This document shows positions 43,355-52,522 of a DNA stretch of 64,000 nt, piece after piece; position 1 is the stretch's first letter; every line of letters starts with the position of its first letter. The DNA is taken from assembly GCF_029222705.1 (NCBI RefSeq), contig NZ_JARGZF010000002.1, positions 1 to 64,000 of the forward strand, given 5' to 3'. The position numbers were made by a program, and so were the translations under genes. The DNA comes from Knoellia sp. p5-6-4. Lineage in GTDB: Bacteria; Actinomycetota; Actinomycetes; Actinomycetales; Dermatophilaceae. The notes beneath the pieces were generated by a model. It worked only from the letters and a program-made list of their open reading frames with translations, was not told where the DNA came from and ran no database searches.

Positions 43355-44164
43355 CTACAGCGTCGAGGCCTGGTCGTCGGGAAGCTCGGCCCACTCGGGC
43401 TTGGCCTTCTCGCGCCGGCGGTCGATGAGGAAGGCGACGCCGATGGCCGCGAAGTAGAGCACCGTCAGCGGGGCGGCCAGCAGGAACATCGTGAACGGGT
43501 CGGGCGTCGGCGTGGCCACTGCCGCGAAGACGAAGATGACGAACACGGCGGGGCGCCAGGTGCGCAGCATCCCGCGCGCGGAGATGACGTGCGCGACGTT
43601 AAGGGCGACGAGGAAGACCGGCAGCAGGAAGGCGAGGCCGAACACCACGATGAACCGGGTGACGAAGCCGAAGTAGTCGGACGTCTGCTGGATGTTGGAG
43701 GCGCCCTCGGGGGTGAAGCCGTAGAGCAGGGTCAGGGCCTTGGGCATCGTCACGTAGGCCATCCAGCAGCCCGCGAGGAACAGCGGGACGATGGCCGCGA
43801 CGAAGGCCAGCGAGACCCGCTTCTCCTTCCTCGTCAGGCCCGGGACGATGAAGGCCCACAGCTGGTAGAGCCACACCGGGCTCGACAGCAGCAGGCCGAC
43901 GAAGATGGAGATGCTGACCTGCTGCGAGAACGCCGCGGTGGCGTTGCTGAAGTTCAGGCTCACCAGCTCGTTGCCGCTGGCCTCCTTGTAGGCGTAGAAC
44001 GGCGAGGCGAGCTGCTGGTAGACCTCGTCGTAGTAGATCCAGCCCACCACGGCTCCGGCCACGAGGGCGAGCGCGGAGATGAACAGCCGCCGGCGCAGCT
44101 CGCGCAGATGGTCTCCCAGTGACATCCGCCCCTCGGGGTTGCGGGGACGGCGGAACGCTGCCAT
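43355..44164 (-). CDS. tatC: Sec-independent protein translocase subunit TatC
   Basis: Membrane protein of 269 residues with six hydrophobic spans. The cytoplasmic N-terminal motif MSLGDHLRELRRRLFIS, the large periplasmic loop YKEASGNELVSLNFS and the FGLAFLLPVFLVAL span are standard. TatC recognises twin-arginine signals of folded substrates with TatA (and TatB). It follows tatA after 32 bp. Confidence 0.95.
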   Translation of the reverse strand: MAAFRRPRNPEGRMSLGDHLRELRRRLFISALALVAGAVVGWIYYDEVYQQLASPFYAYKEASGNELVSLNFSNATAAFSQQVSISIFVGLLLSSPVWLYQLWAFIVPGLTRKEKRVSLAFVAAIVPLFLAGCWMAYVTMPKALTLLYGFTPEGASNIQQTSDYFGFVTRFIVVFGLAFLLPVFLVALNVAHVISARGMLRTWRPAVFVIFVFAAVATPTPDPFTMFLLAAPLTVLYFAAIGVAFLIDRRREKAKPEWAELPDDQASTL

Positions 44165-44196
44165 GTGGGTGCTGTCGGTGCCTGCGGGGTGGGCGG

Positions 44197-44520
44197 TCAG
44201 GAGATGGGGCCGGACGTGCCCGTGCCGGTGGAGCCGGTGGACCCTGGGGTGGTGGTCCCGGGGCTGGTGTGGCCCGGGGTGGTGCCCGCACTGCCGGGCT
44301 GGTTGTCCGTGCGCGGGGCGTCCTCGCGGACGGTCTCCCCGCGCACGGTGTCGGAGCTGGCGGCGGACTTGCCGTCGTTCTTCATCTCCGACACCTCGGA
44401 CTTGAAGATACGCATCGAGCGGCCCAGGCTGCGGGCGGCATCGGGTAGCTTCTTCCAGCCAAAGAGCAGGACGACGACGACCGCGATGATGATGAGCTCG
44501 GTGGGACCGAGGTTGGGCAT
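44197..44520 (-). CDS. tatA: Twin-arginine translocase subunit TatA
   Basis: Protein of 107 residues: N-terminal membrane helix [18 protein letters not shown], the invariant hinge [23 protein letters not shown], then an acidic, flexible, Gly/Ser/Thr-rich tail. Multiple copies form the channel used by TatC. AAAGGCGC lies close to the ATG as a weak ribosome site, and TAGACT is about 40 bases upstream. No separate tatB is adjacent. Confidence 0.93.
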   Translation of the reverse strand: MPNLGPTELIIIAVVVVLLFGWKKLPDAARSLGRSMRIFKSEVSEMKNDGKSAASSDTVRGETVREDAPRTDNQPGSAGTTPGHTSPGTTTPGSTGSTGTGTSGPIS

Positions 44521-44557
44521 GTCAGGCGCCTTTCGATGGCGGTGGGGCTAACGGCTG

Positions 44558-44869
44558 TCAGTCTACGTCGCGGGCCCAGAGCGGGAGCCGCTCCGCCCGG
44601 CGGGCCGTGCGCTGGGCGCGAAGCTCGGCCCGGGTCGTGGCCCTGTGGTGGCGCAGGTCGCGGGGGTCCTGGAACACGGCCAGCGGAACGGGCGGCGTGG
44701 GCTCCCCCAGCCGCTCGACCTGCGCCTCGAGGGCGGCGAGGGTCGAGCTGGCCCGCTCGGTCTCGGCGGCGAGCTCCTTGACCTGGCCCCACAGGCCCCA
44801 CAGGCGCGCGACGAGGTACACCCCGGCGATCACCACCAGGAGCGTCCAGATCAGCACCCACCACCACAC
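44558..44869 (-). CDS. Small membrane-anchored protein with a coiled coil (103 aa)
   Basis: Protein of 103 residues: N-terminal membrane helix (WWWVLIWTLLVVIAGVYLV), then a coiled coil (VKELAAETERASSTLAALEAQVERL) and a basic C-terminal segment (RAELRAQRTARRAERLP). I do not recognise a family beyond a small conserved actinobacterial protein. The GTG at 44869 is chosen because it places the membrane helix at the start; no ribosome site is seen. It sits between pafC and tatA on the same strand, 11 bp after pafC, so it is co-transcribed with the pafBC-tatA genes. Confidence 0.65.
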   Translation of the reverse strand: MWWWVLIWTLLVVIAGVYLVARLWGLWGQVKELAAETERASSTLAALEAQVERLGEPTPPVPLAVFQDPRDLRHHRATTRAELRAQRTARRAERLPLWARDVD

Positions 44870-44880
44870 GGGCGACGACC

Positions 44881-45897
44881 CTACCCGCCGTCGCCTGCGG
44901 TGGGCACCTCGGTGCCCTCCCGGTATGCCGCGAGCGCGGCTTCCGCTCCGTGGCGCACCTCCTCGGCGACCCCGGGCGGGGAGAGGACGACACCGCGACC
45001 GCCGAGGCGCCACAGCAGCCGGCGCAGCCAGGCGGTGTCGCTCGTGCGCAGGCCGACCGTCTGCGAGCCGTCGTCGTGCGCCTCCACGGACTCGACCGGG
45101 TAGTAGTCGCTCACCCAGGTGGCCCCGGGCAGCAGGCGCAGGCTGACGAGCAGGTCGTCGGGCCGGGCGCTGAACGTGCCGGCGTCGAGGTCGCGCAGCT
45201 GGGCCTGCTCCGGGGGCGTGCCGTCCGCATCGAGCACCTCGAGGCGCTCGATGCGGTCCATGCGGAACAGCCGGGTGTCCTGGGCGCGGTGACACCAGCC
45301 CTCGAGGTACCAGTGGGCGTCGAGGTTGACGACGCGCATGGGGTCGACGTCGCGCTCGGTGGCCTCGTCGCGGCTGGGCACGAGGTAGCGCAGGTGCACG
45401 CGGCGGCGCTGCTCGAGCGCGCGCCGGGCGTCGGCGAGCAGCTCGGCGGCAACGCCCTCGTCGATGGCCACGTCGACCCGCGCGGCGGCCTCCGCGCTGG
45501 CCCCGGTGGCCTGCTCGAGCTTGGCCAGGGCTCGCTCGATCGCGTCACGCTCGCCGATGCCGGGCACCGCGGCGAGCGCGCGCAGCCCCACCATCAGCGT
45601 GAGCGCCTCGTCGACGCCGAGCCGCAGCGGCCGGGCGATGGTGTCGGCGTTGGAGACGAAGACCCGCCCGCCCTCCCACTGGGCGTCGATGAGCTCGTCG
45701 GGCATCTGTCCGTAGCCACACATGAAGAGCAGCTGCAGGTCGTCCTCGAGCTGGCGCTCGGTGACGCCGAGCCCCGCGGCCGCCTCGGCGAGGTCGATGC
45801 CCTGCCGGTTGACCAGCCACGGCACCATCGTCAGCAGCCGGGAGAGCCTGTCGGTGGCAGACTCTGCGGTGCGCCTCGTGCCCGGTCCCCCGCTCAC
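44881..45897 (-). CDS. pafC: PafC, WYL-domain subunit of the PafBC DNA-damage regulator
   Basis: Protein of 338 residues. An N-terminal winged helix (RLSRLLTMVPWLVNRQGIDLAEAAAGLGVTERQLEDDL) precedes the WYL sensor (WYLEGWCHRAQDTRLFRMDRI) and a C-terminal WCX extension. With PafB it forms the heterodimer that activates the LexA-independent damage regulon. Its GTG at 45897 overlaps the pafB stop (GTGA). Confidence 0.93.
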   Translation of the reverse strand: MSGGPGTRRTAESATDRLSRLLTMVPWLVNRQGIDLAEAAAGLGVTERQLEDDLQLLFMCGYGQMPDELIDAQWEGGRVFVSNADTIARPLRLGVDEALTLMVGLRALAAVPGIGERDAIERALAKLEQATGASAEAAARVDVAIDEGVAAELLADARRALEQRRRVHLRYLVPSRDEATERDVDPMRVVNLDAHWYLEGWCHRAQDTRLFRMDRIERLEVLDADGTPPEQAQLRDLDAGTFSARPDDLLVSLRLLPGATWVSDYYPVESVEAHDDGSQTVGLRTSDTAWLRRLLWRLGGRGVVLSPPGVAEEVRHGAEAALAAYREGTEVPTAGDGG

Positions 45898-46919
45898 GCG
45901 TCCTCCCCCACGAGCGCGCTGGTGTGCGCTGCGCCGGCCGGCAGGTGGGCCCGGGCCGCGCCGGTGAGGCGTCGCACCACCGCCTCGCGGACCTCGGCAG
46001 GCTCGATGACGACCACGTCGGGTCCGTAACCGGTGACCTCGTCGGCGAACGCCTCGGCGTCGGTGAGCTCGACCTCCAGCTCCCACCAGCCGTCCCCGGC
46101 GTCGGTGGCGGCGGTGGCGCGCCGCCGCAGCGACAGGCCGCGGCCGTCGCGCACCCGCAGACGCGCCTGCTGCGGGCGCTGCTCGCCCACGGTGGTGCGG
46201 ATCATGTCCCGCGGCCGGTGCTCCGCCGGCACCTCGAAGGCGTTCGCCGGGCCCTTGACCCGCACGGTGCCGCTGATGCGCGAGAGCCGGAAGACGCGCG
46301 GGGCGTCGCGGTCGAGGTCGTGCCCGGTGAGGTACCAGCGCCCGTGCCAGGAGGCCAGGCCCCAGGGCTGCACGTGCCGCTGGCGCGTCTGCCCCTCGCC
46401 ACCGGTGCGGTAGTCGAACTCGACCTGTCGCCGCCTCACCACGGCGTTCTTGACGTCGTCGAAGGCGGGCTCGGTCGTGCGCAGCCGCGGCTCGATGCCG
46501 ATGAGCGACTCGCTGTCGCGCTCGATGCCGGAGGCCTTGAGCTTGCGCAGGGCCTGGGCGGCCGGCCCGGCCAGCGACGCGTGCGCCCACGTGCGGCTCG
46601 CCAGGCCGAGGACGGCCAGCTCGTCCGGCTCGAAGGAGATCTCCGGCAGCGCGTACTCGCGCTGGTCGATCCGGTAGCCGGTCTCGTCCTCCCAGATCGT
46701 GCTCGTCTCCTCGGTGACGAGCGGGATGCCGAGCTCGCGCAGCTCGTCCTTGTCGCGCTCGAACATCCGGTCGAAGGCCTCGTCGGAGGCGGCGGCGCCG
46801 TACTGCGGCACCATCGTGCGGATCGTGGACTTCGTCAGGGGCCTGCGGGTGTAGAGCAAGCAGAGGACGAGGTTGAGGAGCCGCTCCGTCTTGGCGGCAG
46901 GTCCTCCGGGGGCACTCAC
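45894..46919 (-). CDS. pafB: PafB, WYL-domain subunit of the PafBC regulator
   Basis: Protein of 341 residues with the same HTH-WYL-WCX layout as PafC: TERLLNLVLCLLYTRRPLTKSTIRTMVPQYG at the start, WHGRWYLTGHDLDRDAPRVFRLSRI as the WYL core. The GTG at 46919 has TAGCGT seven bases upstream (leaderless). It is the first of the pafB-pafC-orf-tatA-tatC run and is divergent from DUF3866. Together with the sbcD promoter motif this suggests a complete PafBC circuit in the window. Confidence 0.93.
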   Translation of the reverse strand: MSAPGGPAAKTERLLNLVLCLLYTRRPLTKSTIRTMVPQYGAAASDEAFDRMFERDKDELRELGIPLVTEETSTIWEDETGYRIDQREYALPEISFEPDELAVLGLASRTWAHASLAGPAAQALRKLKASGIERDSESLIGIEPRLRTTEPAFDDVKNAVVRRRQVEFDYRTGGEGQTRQRHVQPWGLASWHGRWYLTGHDLDRDAPRVFRLSRISGTVRVKGPANAFEVPAEHRPRDMIRTTVGEQRPQQARLRVRDGRGLSLRRRATAATDAGDGWWELEVELTDAEAFADEVTGYGPDVVVIEPAEVREAVVRRLTGAARAHLPAGAAHTSALVGEDA

Positions 46920-46971
46920 CCGCCCGACGCTACCCGACGGCGGGGCGGGCAGCGTGGATAGTCTGCCCGTC
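46920..46971. promoter_or_regulatory. Divergent leaderless promoters of pafB and the DUF3866 gene
   Basis: TAGCGT on minus (46927-46932) is seven bases from the pafB GTG. TAGTCT on plus (46959-46964) is seven bases from the DUF3866 GTG at 46972. The two face away from each other across 26 bases. Confidence 0.6.
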
Positions 46972-48081
46972 GTGATGCAGTGGCGCGCCGGGACGGTCGA
47001 ACGCGAGCTCCAGCGGTGGTCCGGGGCGGCGGTGTATGCCGTGCGCCTCGAGGGGGCGGCGGGCGCCTCCGGCCCGGTCAAGGCGTTGGCCTACACGGCC
47101 ATGGTCGGCGACCCTCACCCGGGTGACCGGGTGCTGCTCAACGCGTCTGCGCTGCTGCGAGGCCTGGGCACCGGCGGGCTCGCCTTCGTCGTCGCGGTGC
47201 CCGACCGCCTGCCCGCCGATCCCCGCCCCGGTCCCGGTCACATCGTCAAGGCGCGCTACACGCCCCAGCAGCAGATGTTCCTCGCCGTCGACGAGCAGGA
47301 GAGCCCCCACCACGGGGTCCTCGAGCACGCCGACGACCTCGGGGGCGTGCCGGTGGTGGTCGCCGACCTGCACTCCGCCCTGCCGGCCGTCGTGGCCGGC
47401 GTGCGCGCCGACGAGCCGGGCGCCCGCGTCGTCTACGTCATGACCGACGGCGGCGCCCTGCCGGCGGCGTTCTCCCGCACGGTCTCCACCCTGCGTGCCG
47501 CGCACTGGCTGGCCGGCACCATCACGGTCGGCCAGGCCTTCGGCGGCGACCACGAGGCGGTCACGGTGCACAGCGGCCTGCTCGCCGCCGTCCACGTCCT
47601 GCGCGCCGACGTCGTCGTCGTCGCCCAGGGCCCGGGCAACGTGGGCACCGGAACCACCTGGGGCTACTCCGGCGTGGCCGCCGGCGAGGCCCTCAACGCC
47701 GCCCACGTGCTCGGCGGTCGCCCGGTCGCCTCCCTGCGCGTCTCGGAAGGCGACGCGCGCCCGCGCCACCGCGGCGTCTCGCACCACAGCCGTACGGCAT
47801 ACGGACGCGTGGCACTCGTGCCCGCGACGGTGCCGGTGCCGGCCCTCGACGGGGAGATCGGCGACCTCGTGCGGGACCAGGTGCGCGAGCTCTGTGAGGA
47901 CAGCGGCGGCCGGCTCAGTGCGGTGGAGGTCGCTGTGGACGGCCTCGACGCGGCGCTGCGGGCTGCACCGACGCGCCTGTCGACCATGGGGCGGGGCCTG
48001 GACGAGGACCGCGCCGCGTTCGTTGCCGCGGCCGCGGCCGGCCGGTACGCCGTGCAGGCGGCTCCCTCGCAGACGCACTGA
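46972..48081 (+). CDS. DUF3866 domain protein
   Basis: Protein of 369 residues that matches the DUF3866 pattern: HIVKARYTPQQQMFLAVDEQ, VVYVMTDGGALPAAFSRTV, AGTITVGQAFGGDHEAV and ADVVVVAQGPGNVGTGTTWG. Function is unknown; conserved acidic and glycine-rich loops suggest a nucleotide or metal-binding enzyme. The gene stands beside pafB in many Actinobacteria. It ends at a hairpin shared with the FKBP gene. Confidence 0.88.
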   Translation: MMQWRAGTVERELQRWSGAAVYAVRLEGAAGASGPVKALAYTAMVGDPHPGDRVLLNASALLRGLGTGGLAFVVAVPDRLPADPRPGPGHIVKARYTPQQQMFLAVDEQESPHHGVLEHADDLGGVPVVVADLHSALPAVVAGVRADEPGARVVYVMTDGGALPAAFSRTVSTLRAAHWLAGTITVGQAFGGDHEAVTVHSGLLAAVHVLRADVVVVAQGPGNVGTGTTWGYSGVAAGEALNAAHVLGGRPVASLRVSEGDARPRHRGVSHHSRTAYGRVALVPATVPVPALDGEIGDLVRDQVRELCEDSGGRLSAVEVAVDGLDAALRAAPTRLSTMGRGLDEDRAAFVAAAAAGRYAVQAAPSQTH

Positions 48082-48106
48082 GCCGCCCCGCGCGTGGCGG
48101 GGCGGC
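48082..48106. terminator. Ten-base hairpin between DUF3866 and the FKBP gene
   Basis: GCCGCCCCGC and GCGGGGCGGC pair perfectly around GCGTG, directly after the DUF3866 stop. It serves the two convergent genes. Confidence 0.8.
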
Positions 48107-48132
48107 CCAGGGTGGAGCAGGGAGGGGTCGGC

Positions 48133-48519
48133 TCAGGCCACGTCGACCAGGTCGACCACGAAGACCAGCGTCTCGCCGGGCTTGATCACGTTGCCCGCGC
48201 CGCGGTCGCCGTAGGCCAGGTCAGCGGGGATGGTCAGTCGGCGGCGGCCGCCGACGCGCATGCCGACGATGCCCTCGTCCCACCCGCGGATGACCTGGCC
48301 GACGCCGAGCCGGAACTCCAGCGGGGCGCCGCGGTTCCAGGAGGCGTCGAACTCCTCGCCGGTCGAGTGGGCGACGCCGACGTAGTGCGCCTTGATGGTG
48401 TCGCCGGCACCGGCCTCGGCGCCGTCACCCTCCTTGAGGTCCTCGACGACGAGCTGGCTGGGGGCCTCGTCGCCCGGGAAGTCGATCTCCGGCTTGGTGG
48501 TGTTGGGGTCGAAGCCCAT
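48133..48519 (-). CDS. Cytoplasmic FKBP-type peptidyl-prolyl isomerase
   Basis: Protein of 128 residues: one FKBP domain with DTIKAHYVGVAHSTGEEFDASW, GQVIRGWDEGIVGMRVGGRRRLTIP and YGDRGAGNVIKPGETLVFVVDLV. Aromatic active-site residues are in place. No signal peptide, so it acts in the cytoplasm. It lies 48 bp after the lipoprotein FKBP gene on the same strand. In many Micrococcales two FKBP genes sit next to pafA. Confidence 0.92.
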   Translation of the reverse strand: MGFDPNTTKPEIDFPGDEAPSQLVVEDLKEGDGAEAGAGDTIKAHYVGVAHSTGEEFDASWNRGAPLEFRLGVGQVIRGWDEGIVGMRVGGRRRLTIPADLAYGDRGAGNVIKPGETLVFVVDLVDVA

Positions 48520-48567
48520 GGGGTTCCTCTCGGTGGTGGGGTTGCTCAGGGGGATGGCGGCGGCCGG

Positions 48568-49527
48568 TCAGTAGGCCGCGAGGATGTCGACCACGAAAAC
48601 CAGCGTGTCGGTGCCGCTGATCTTGGGGGGCGAGCCGGCGGCGCCGTAGCCGTCCTTGGGCGGCACGACCAGAAGCACGCGGCTGCCGACCGGCTTTCCG
48701 ACGAGCTGGGTGTCCCAGGCCGTGATGACCTGCTTCTGCCCGATGACCGTCTCGAAGTAGCCGTCGGGGCTGTTGGCGCTGCTGTCGAAGTTCTTGCCGT
48801 CCTTCCACAGCGCGCCCGTGTAGCTGACGCGGATGGTCTGGCCGGCCTCGACCTTCTTGCCCTCGCCCTCGATGAGCACCTGGGAGACGGTGTCCTTCGG
48901 CGGCTCCTGGCCCTTCGGGATCGTGATGGTGGCCGGCTTGCCCTCCTCGACCTTGGCGGTCGGCAGGTCCTTGGGCGGGTTCACAGCCTTGCCCTTGGCG
49001 CTCTTGAGCGGGGTCGTGGCCGAGACGACGTCGAACAGGAAGACCACCGTGTCGTCCTTGGCGACCTTGATGTCGGCGTTGCCCTGCTCGCCGAAGGCGT
49101 CCTTGGGCGGCATCGCGACCAGCAGGCGGGAGCCGACCTTCTGGTTGGTCACGCCCTTCTTGATGCCGGGGAGCAGGTTCTCGTCGCCGAGGTTGAGGCC
49201 CAGGTTCTGCTTGCCGAAGTTCGTGTCGAGCTGGCTGCCGTCCTTGCCGTTGAGCAGGACGTACTTCAGGCTCACGATCTCGGAGCCGTTGACGACGGGG
49301 CCGTCGCCCTCCTTCAGGACCCGCGTCTGGGTCTCGGTCACCGACAGCGGCTTGGGCTTTACCTCGACCTTGGGTGCCTCGCTCGCGCTGCCGCCCGAGA
49401 CCGTGGTCTGGTCGAGAGCGGTGGGCTTGGCCTCGCCCTTGCCGTCACCACAGGCGCTGAGGCCGCCGACGGCAACGACCGCCGCGAGGGCGGCGGTGGA
49501 CAGGGTGCGGGTACGTCGTTTCAGCAC
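48568..49527 (-). CDS. FKBP-type isomerase lipoprotein with two domains
   Basis: Secreted protein of 319 residues. The lipobox L23-SAC26 follows a signal peptide (RTLSTAALAAVVAVGG), so the chain is anchored at C26 after processing and probable Lnt acylation (lnt is in this window). Two FKBP domains lie in tandem: about 63-170 (KYVLLNGKDGSQLDTNF ... DTVVFLFDVV), then 210-319 (VSYTGALWKDGKNFDSS ... DTLVFVVDILAAY). The second domain has the more typical active site. It is expected to help fold exported proteins. Confidence 0.9.
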   Translation of the reverse strand: MLKRRTRTLSTAALAAVVAVGGLSACGDGKGEAKPTALDQTTVSGGSASEAPKVEVKPKPLSVTETQTRVLKEGDGPVVNGSEIVSLKYVLLNGKDGSQLDTNFGKQNLGLNLGDENLLPGIKKGVTNQKVGSRLLVAMPPKDAFGEQGNADIKVAKDDTVVFLFDVVSATTPLKSAKGKAVNPPKDLPTAKVEEGKPATITIPKGQEPPKDTVSQVLIEGEGKKVEAGQTIRVSYTGALWKDGKNFDSSANSPDGYFETVIGQKQVITAWDTQLVGKPVGSRVLLVVPPKDGYGAAGSPPKISGTDTLVFVVDILAAY

Positions 49528-49603
49528 GAGGGATCTTTCGGTGGACGATGGAGCACGGGAACGTCCACCATAACTGCTGCGGCGCGACGGGGGTTCCGAC
49601 GGT

Positions 49604-50971
49604 CTAGCCGCCCATGCCCTCGATGAGGCGGTCCACCCGGGCGTCCACAGCGGCGAACGGGTCCTTGCAGAGCACCGTGCGCTGCGCCTGGTCGTTGAGC
49701 TTCAGGTGCACCCAGTCGACCGTGAAGTCGCGCCGGTGCTCCTGCGCCGCCCGGATGAAGTCGCCGCGCAGCTTCGCGCGAGTGGTCTGCGGTGGCCGGG
49801 TCTTGGCCTCGAAGACCTCGGGGTCGGTGCAGACCCGCGCAGCCCGGCCATGCTTCTGCAGCAGGTAGAACAGGCCCCGCCGGCGGTTGATGTCGTGGTA
49901 GGCGAGGTCGAGCTGGGCGATGCGGGGGTGTTCCAGCGGCAGGCCGTGCTTCTCGGCGTAGCTGGTGATGAGGCGGTGCTTGATGACCCAGTCGATCTCG
50001 GTGTCGACCATCGACAGGTTGCCGGTCTCGACGGCGGTGAGCGTGCGCTCCCACAGGTCGAGGACCTGCTTGTGGATCGGGTCCTCGAGACCCTCCCGGT
50101 CGGCGAACGCCTGGGCCCGTTCGAGGTACTCCCCCTGGATCTGCAGGGCGGACAGCTCGCGTCCGTTGTGCAGGCGCACCGTCTTGCGGCCGGTCATGTC
50201 GTGGCTCATCTCGCGAATGGCCCGGATCGGGTTCTCCAAGGTGAGGTCGCGCATGACCACGCCGGCCTCGATCATGCGCAGGACCAGGTCGCACGAGCCG
50301 ACCTTGAGCATGGTCGTCGTCTCGCTCATGTTGGAGTCGCCCACGATGACGTGCAGCCGCCGGTAGCGCTCGGCGTCGGCGTGCGGCTCGTCACGGGTGT
50401 TGATGATGGGGCGCGAGCGGGTGGTCGCCGAGGAGACGCCCTCCCAGATGTGGTCCGCCCGCTGGCTGACGCAGTAGGTGGCGCCCTTGGACGTCGTGAC
50501 GACCTTGCCGGCGCCGCACGTGATCTGCCGGCTGACGAGGAACGGGATGAGCACGTCCGAGAGCTGCTGGAACTCACCGGCGCGCCCCACCAGGTAGTTC
50601 TCGTGGCAGCCGTAGGAGTTGCCGGCCGAGTCGGTGTTGTTCTTGAAGACGTAGATCTCGCCCTGCACCCCCTCCTCGACCAGTCGCTCCTGGGCGTCGG
50701 CGACCAGCCCCTCGAGGATGCGTTCCCCGGCCTTGTCGTGGATCACGAGCTGGCGGACGTGGTCGCACTCCGGGGTCGCGTACTCCGGGTGCGACCCGAC
50801 GTCGAGGTAGAGCCGTGAGCCGTTGGAGAGGAAGACGTTGGACGAGCGGCCCCACGAGACGACCTTCCGGAACAGGTACCGCGCAACCTCGTCGGGCGTG
50901 AGCCGGCGCTGCCCGTCGAAGGTGCAGGTGATGCCGTACTCGTTCTCGATACCGAAGATCCGGCGCTCCAT
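49604..50971 (-). CDS. pafA: PafA, Pup-protein ligase
   Basis: Ligase of 455 residues that attaches Pup to substrate lysines using ATP. It starts [20 protein letters not shown] with the conserved Glu in IENEYG, then [21 protein letters not shown] and the GCHENYLV block. The glutamine-synthetase-like active-site loops are intact. It has no Dop-specific insert. TAGAGT is six bases before the ATG at 50971, so it is leaderless. It is divergent from the coiled-coil gene pair. Confidence 0.95.
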   Translation of the reverse strand: MERRIFGIENEYGITCTFDGQRRLTPDEVARYLFRKVVSWGRSSNVFLSNGSRLYLDVGSHPEYATPECDHVRQLVIHDKAGERILEGLVADAQERLVEEGVQGEIYVFKNNTDSAGNSYGCHENYLVGRAGEFQQLSDVLIPFLVSRQITCGAGKVVTTSKGATYCVSQRADHIWEGVSSATTRSRPIINTRDEPHADAERYRRLHVIVGDSNMSETTTMLKVGSCDLVLRMIEAGVVMRDLTLENPIRAIREMSHDMTGRKTVRLHNGRELSALQIQGEYLERAQAFADREGLEDPIHKQVLDLWERTLTAVETGNLSMVDTEIDWVIKHRLITSYAEKHGLPLEHPRIAQLDLAYHDINRRRGLFYLLQKHGRAARVCTDPEVFEAKTRPPQTTRAKLRGDFIRAAQEHRRDFTVDWVHLKLNDQAQRTVLCKDPFAAVDARVDRLIEGMGG

Positions 50972-51037
50972 GAAGCCACTCTAGGCCGGTGAGCCCCGCG
51001 GAGGTGTGGTACGAGGCAGGTCCCGGCATCTGAGAGC

Positions 51038-52522
51038 ATGTCGCCCATGCGTGATGTCGCTGTCTCCCCCGAGCAGCAGGCGGCGCCCCCCTCCTCCCCC
51101 GGCGGGGTCGGCGACGTGACCCGGCACACCCAGTCGATCCTCGAGCGGGCCCAGGCCTACGCCGATGCGATGCGGCAGGAGTCCGACCGGGTGCTGGCGG
51201 ACGCCCGGTCCGTGGCCGAGGCGCTCCGCAGCGACGCCCAGCGCCTGCACGACGAGGCTGCCCGCCTCCACGCCGACGCCGAGCACGCTCACGTGAGGGC
51301 CGCCGCGACCCTGGCCGAGGCCCGAGCCGACGCCGAGAGCCTGCTCGGCGACGCCGCCGAGCAGGCCGCCCTCCTGACCGAGCGCGCCACCCGCACGAGC
51401 GAGGACGCCGTCGCGACGGCCCGGGACGAGGCCGACCGCCTCCGCAGTGCTGCCGAGGCCCAGGCAGCCGAGCTGGCGGAGGCAGCCCGCGCCGACCACG
51501 ACGCGGCCCTTGCCACCGCCCGGGAGCTGGCCGCCGCGCGAGACGCCGAGCACGGCCGCCGTCTCGAGGCCCTCGAGGCCGAGGAGGCCCGCCGCCTCGA
51601 CGCTGCGGACGCCGAGGCGGAACGGGTGGTCCGCGAGGCGGCAGCAGCGGCGACGTCCCTGCGAGAGGGGGCCGAGCAGGAGCGCGCCCGGTCGCTGGCC
51701 CTGGCGGAGCAGGTCTCGCAGGAGGCGGCGGCGGGGGCCGAGGTGACCCGGGACCACGCGGCCAAGCACGCCGCATCGGTGGTGGACGCGGCGCAGGCGG
51801 AGGCCCAGCGGCTCCTCGCCGAGGCCGCCGGCCAGCTCGACTGGGCTTCGGCGACCGTGGCGCGCATCGTCGCCGAGGCGGAGTCCGAAGCGGCGCGCAA
51901 GCGCACGGAGCTGCACCGTGAGCTCACGGCACGGGCCCGCGCCCGGCGCCAGGCGATCCAGAGTGCCCTCGCCCGGGCGGCGCACCGGGCCCGCACCGGG
52001 CTCGAGGTCGCCAGGGCCGAGTCGGATCGCCTGCGCGCCCAGGCGGAGGCGGTGCTGGTCTCCGCCGAGACCGCTGCCGAGCGCACGGTGCGACAGGCCC
52101 AGGAGGAGGCCGACCGCGTCCTCGCCGGCGCCCGCGAGCAGGAGCAGGCGGCTGCCCAGCGGGCCGGCCGCCGGCTGGAGGAGGCCGAGCGGGGCGCCCG
52201 ACTGGTGCGCCAGCGCACCGCGGACGAGGTCGAGCGCCTGCAGCGTGAGGCCCACGCCACCAGCCAGGCGGCCCGCGCGGAGCTGATGCGCGTCACCGAC
52301 GAGGCCCGCGCCGACGCCGACCGCGTCCGGGTCGAAGCACGGGCGATGCTCGAGCGGGCCCGGGCCGAGGTCGCCGTCCTCGCTGCGCGCCGCGAGGACA
52401 TCACCCAGCAGCTCGGGCACCTGTCGGGGGTCATCGAGGCCCTCGCGGTGCCCTCCGACAACCCGACCGCAACCACGATTCATCCCACCGCCACTTCCCA
52501 GGAGAGCACGGACCCACGATGA
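51038..52522 (+). CDS. Long coiled-coil protein, possible polar or cytoskeletal protein
   Basis: Protein of up to 494 residues, nearly all Ala/Glu/Arg/Gln-rich heptad pattern from about residue 20 to 470, with no hydrophobic membrane segment. A disordered Pro/Ser N-terminus (EQQAAPPSSPGG) precedes HTQSILERAQAYADAM. It looks like bacterial intermediate-filament-like or Scy/FilP-type proteins, or a DivIVA-like partner. ATG at 51038 and 51047 are both usable. It overlaps the next gene by four bases (ATGA). Confidence 0.7.
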   Translation: MSPMRDVAVSPEQQAAPPSSPGGVGDVTRHTQSILERAQAYADAMRQESDRVLADARSVAEALRSDAQRLHDEAARLHADAEHAHVRAAATLAEARADAESLLGDAAEQAALLTERATRTSEDAVATARDEADRLRSAAEAQAAELAEAARADHDAALATARELAAARDAEHGRRLEALEAEEARRLDAADAEAERVVREAAAAATSLREGAEQERARSLALAEQVSQEAAAGAEVTRDHAAKHAASVVDAAQAEAQRLLAEAAGQLDWASATVARIVAEAESEAARKRTELHRELTARARARRQAIQSALARAAHRARTGLEVARAESDRLRAQAEAVLVSAETAAERTVRQAQEEADRVLAGAREQEQAAAQRAGRRLEEAERGARLVRQRTADEVERLQREAHATSQAARAELMRVTDEARADADRVRVEARAMLERARAEVAVLAARREDITQQLGHLSGVIEALAVPSDNPTATTIHPTATSQESTDPR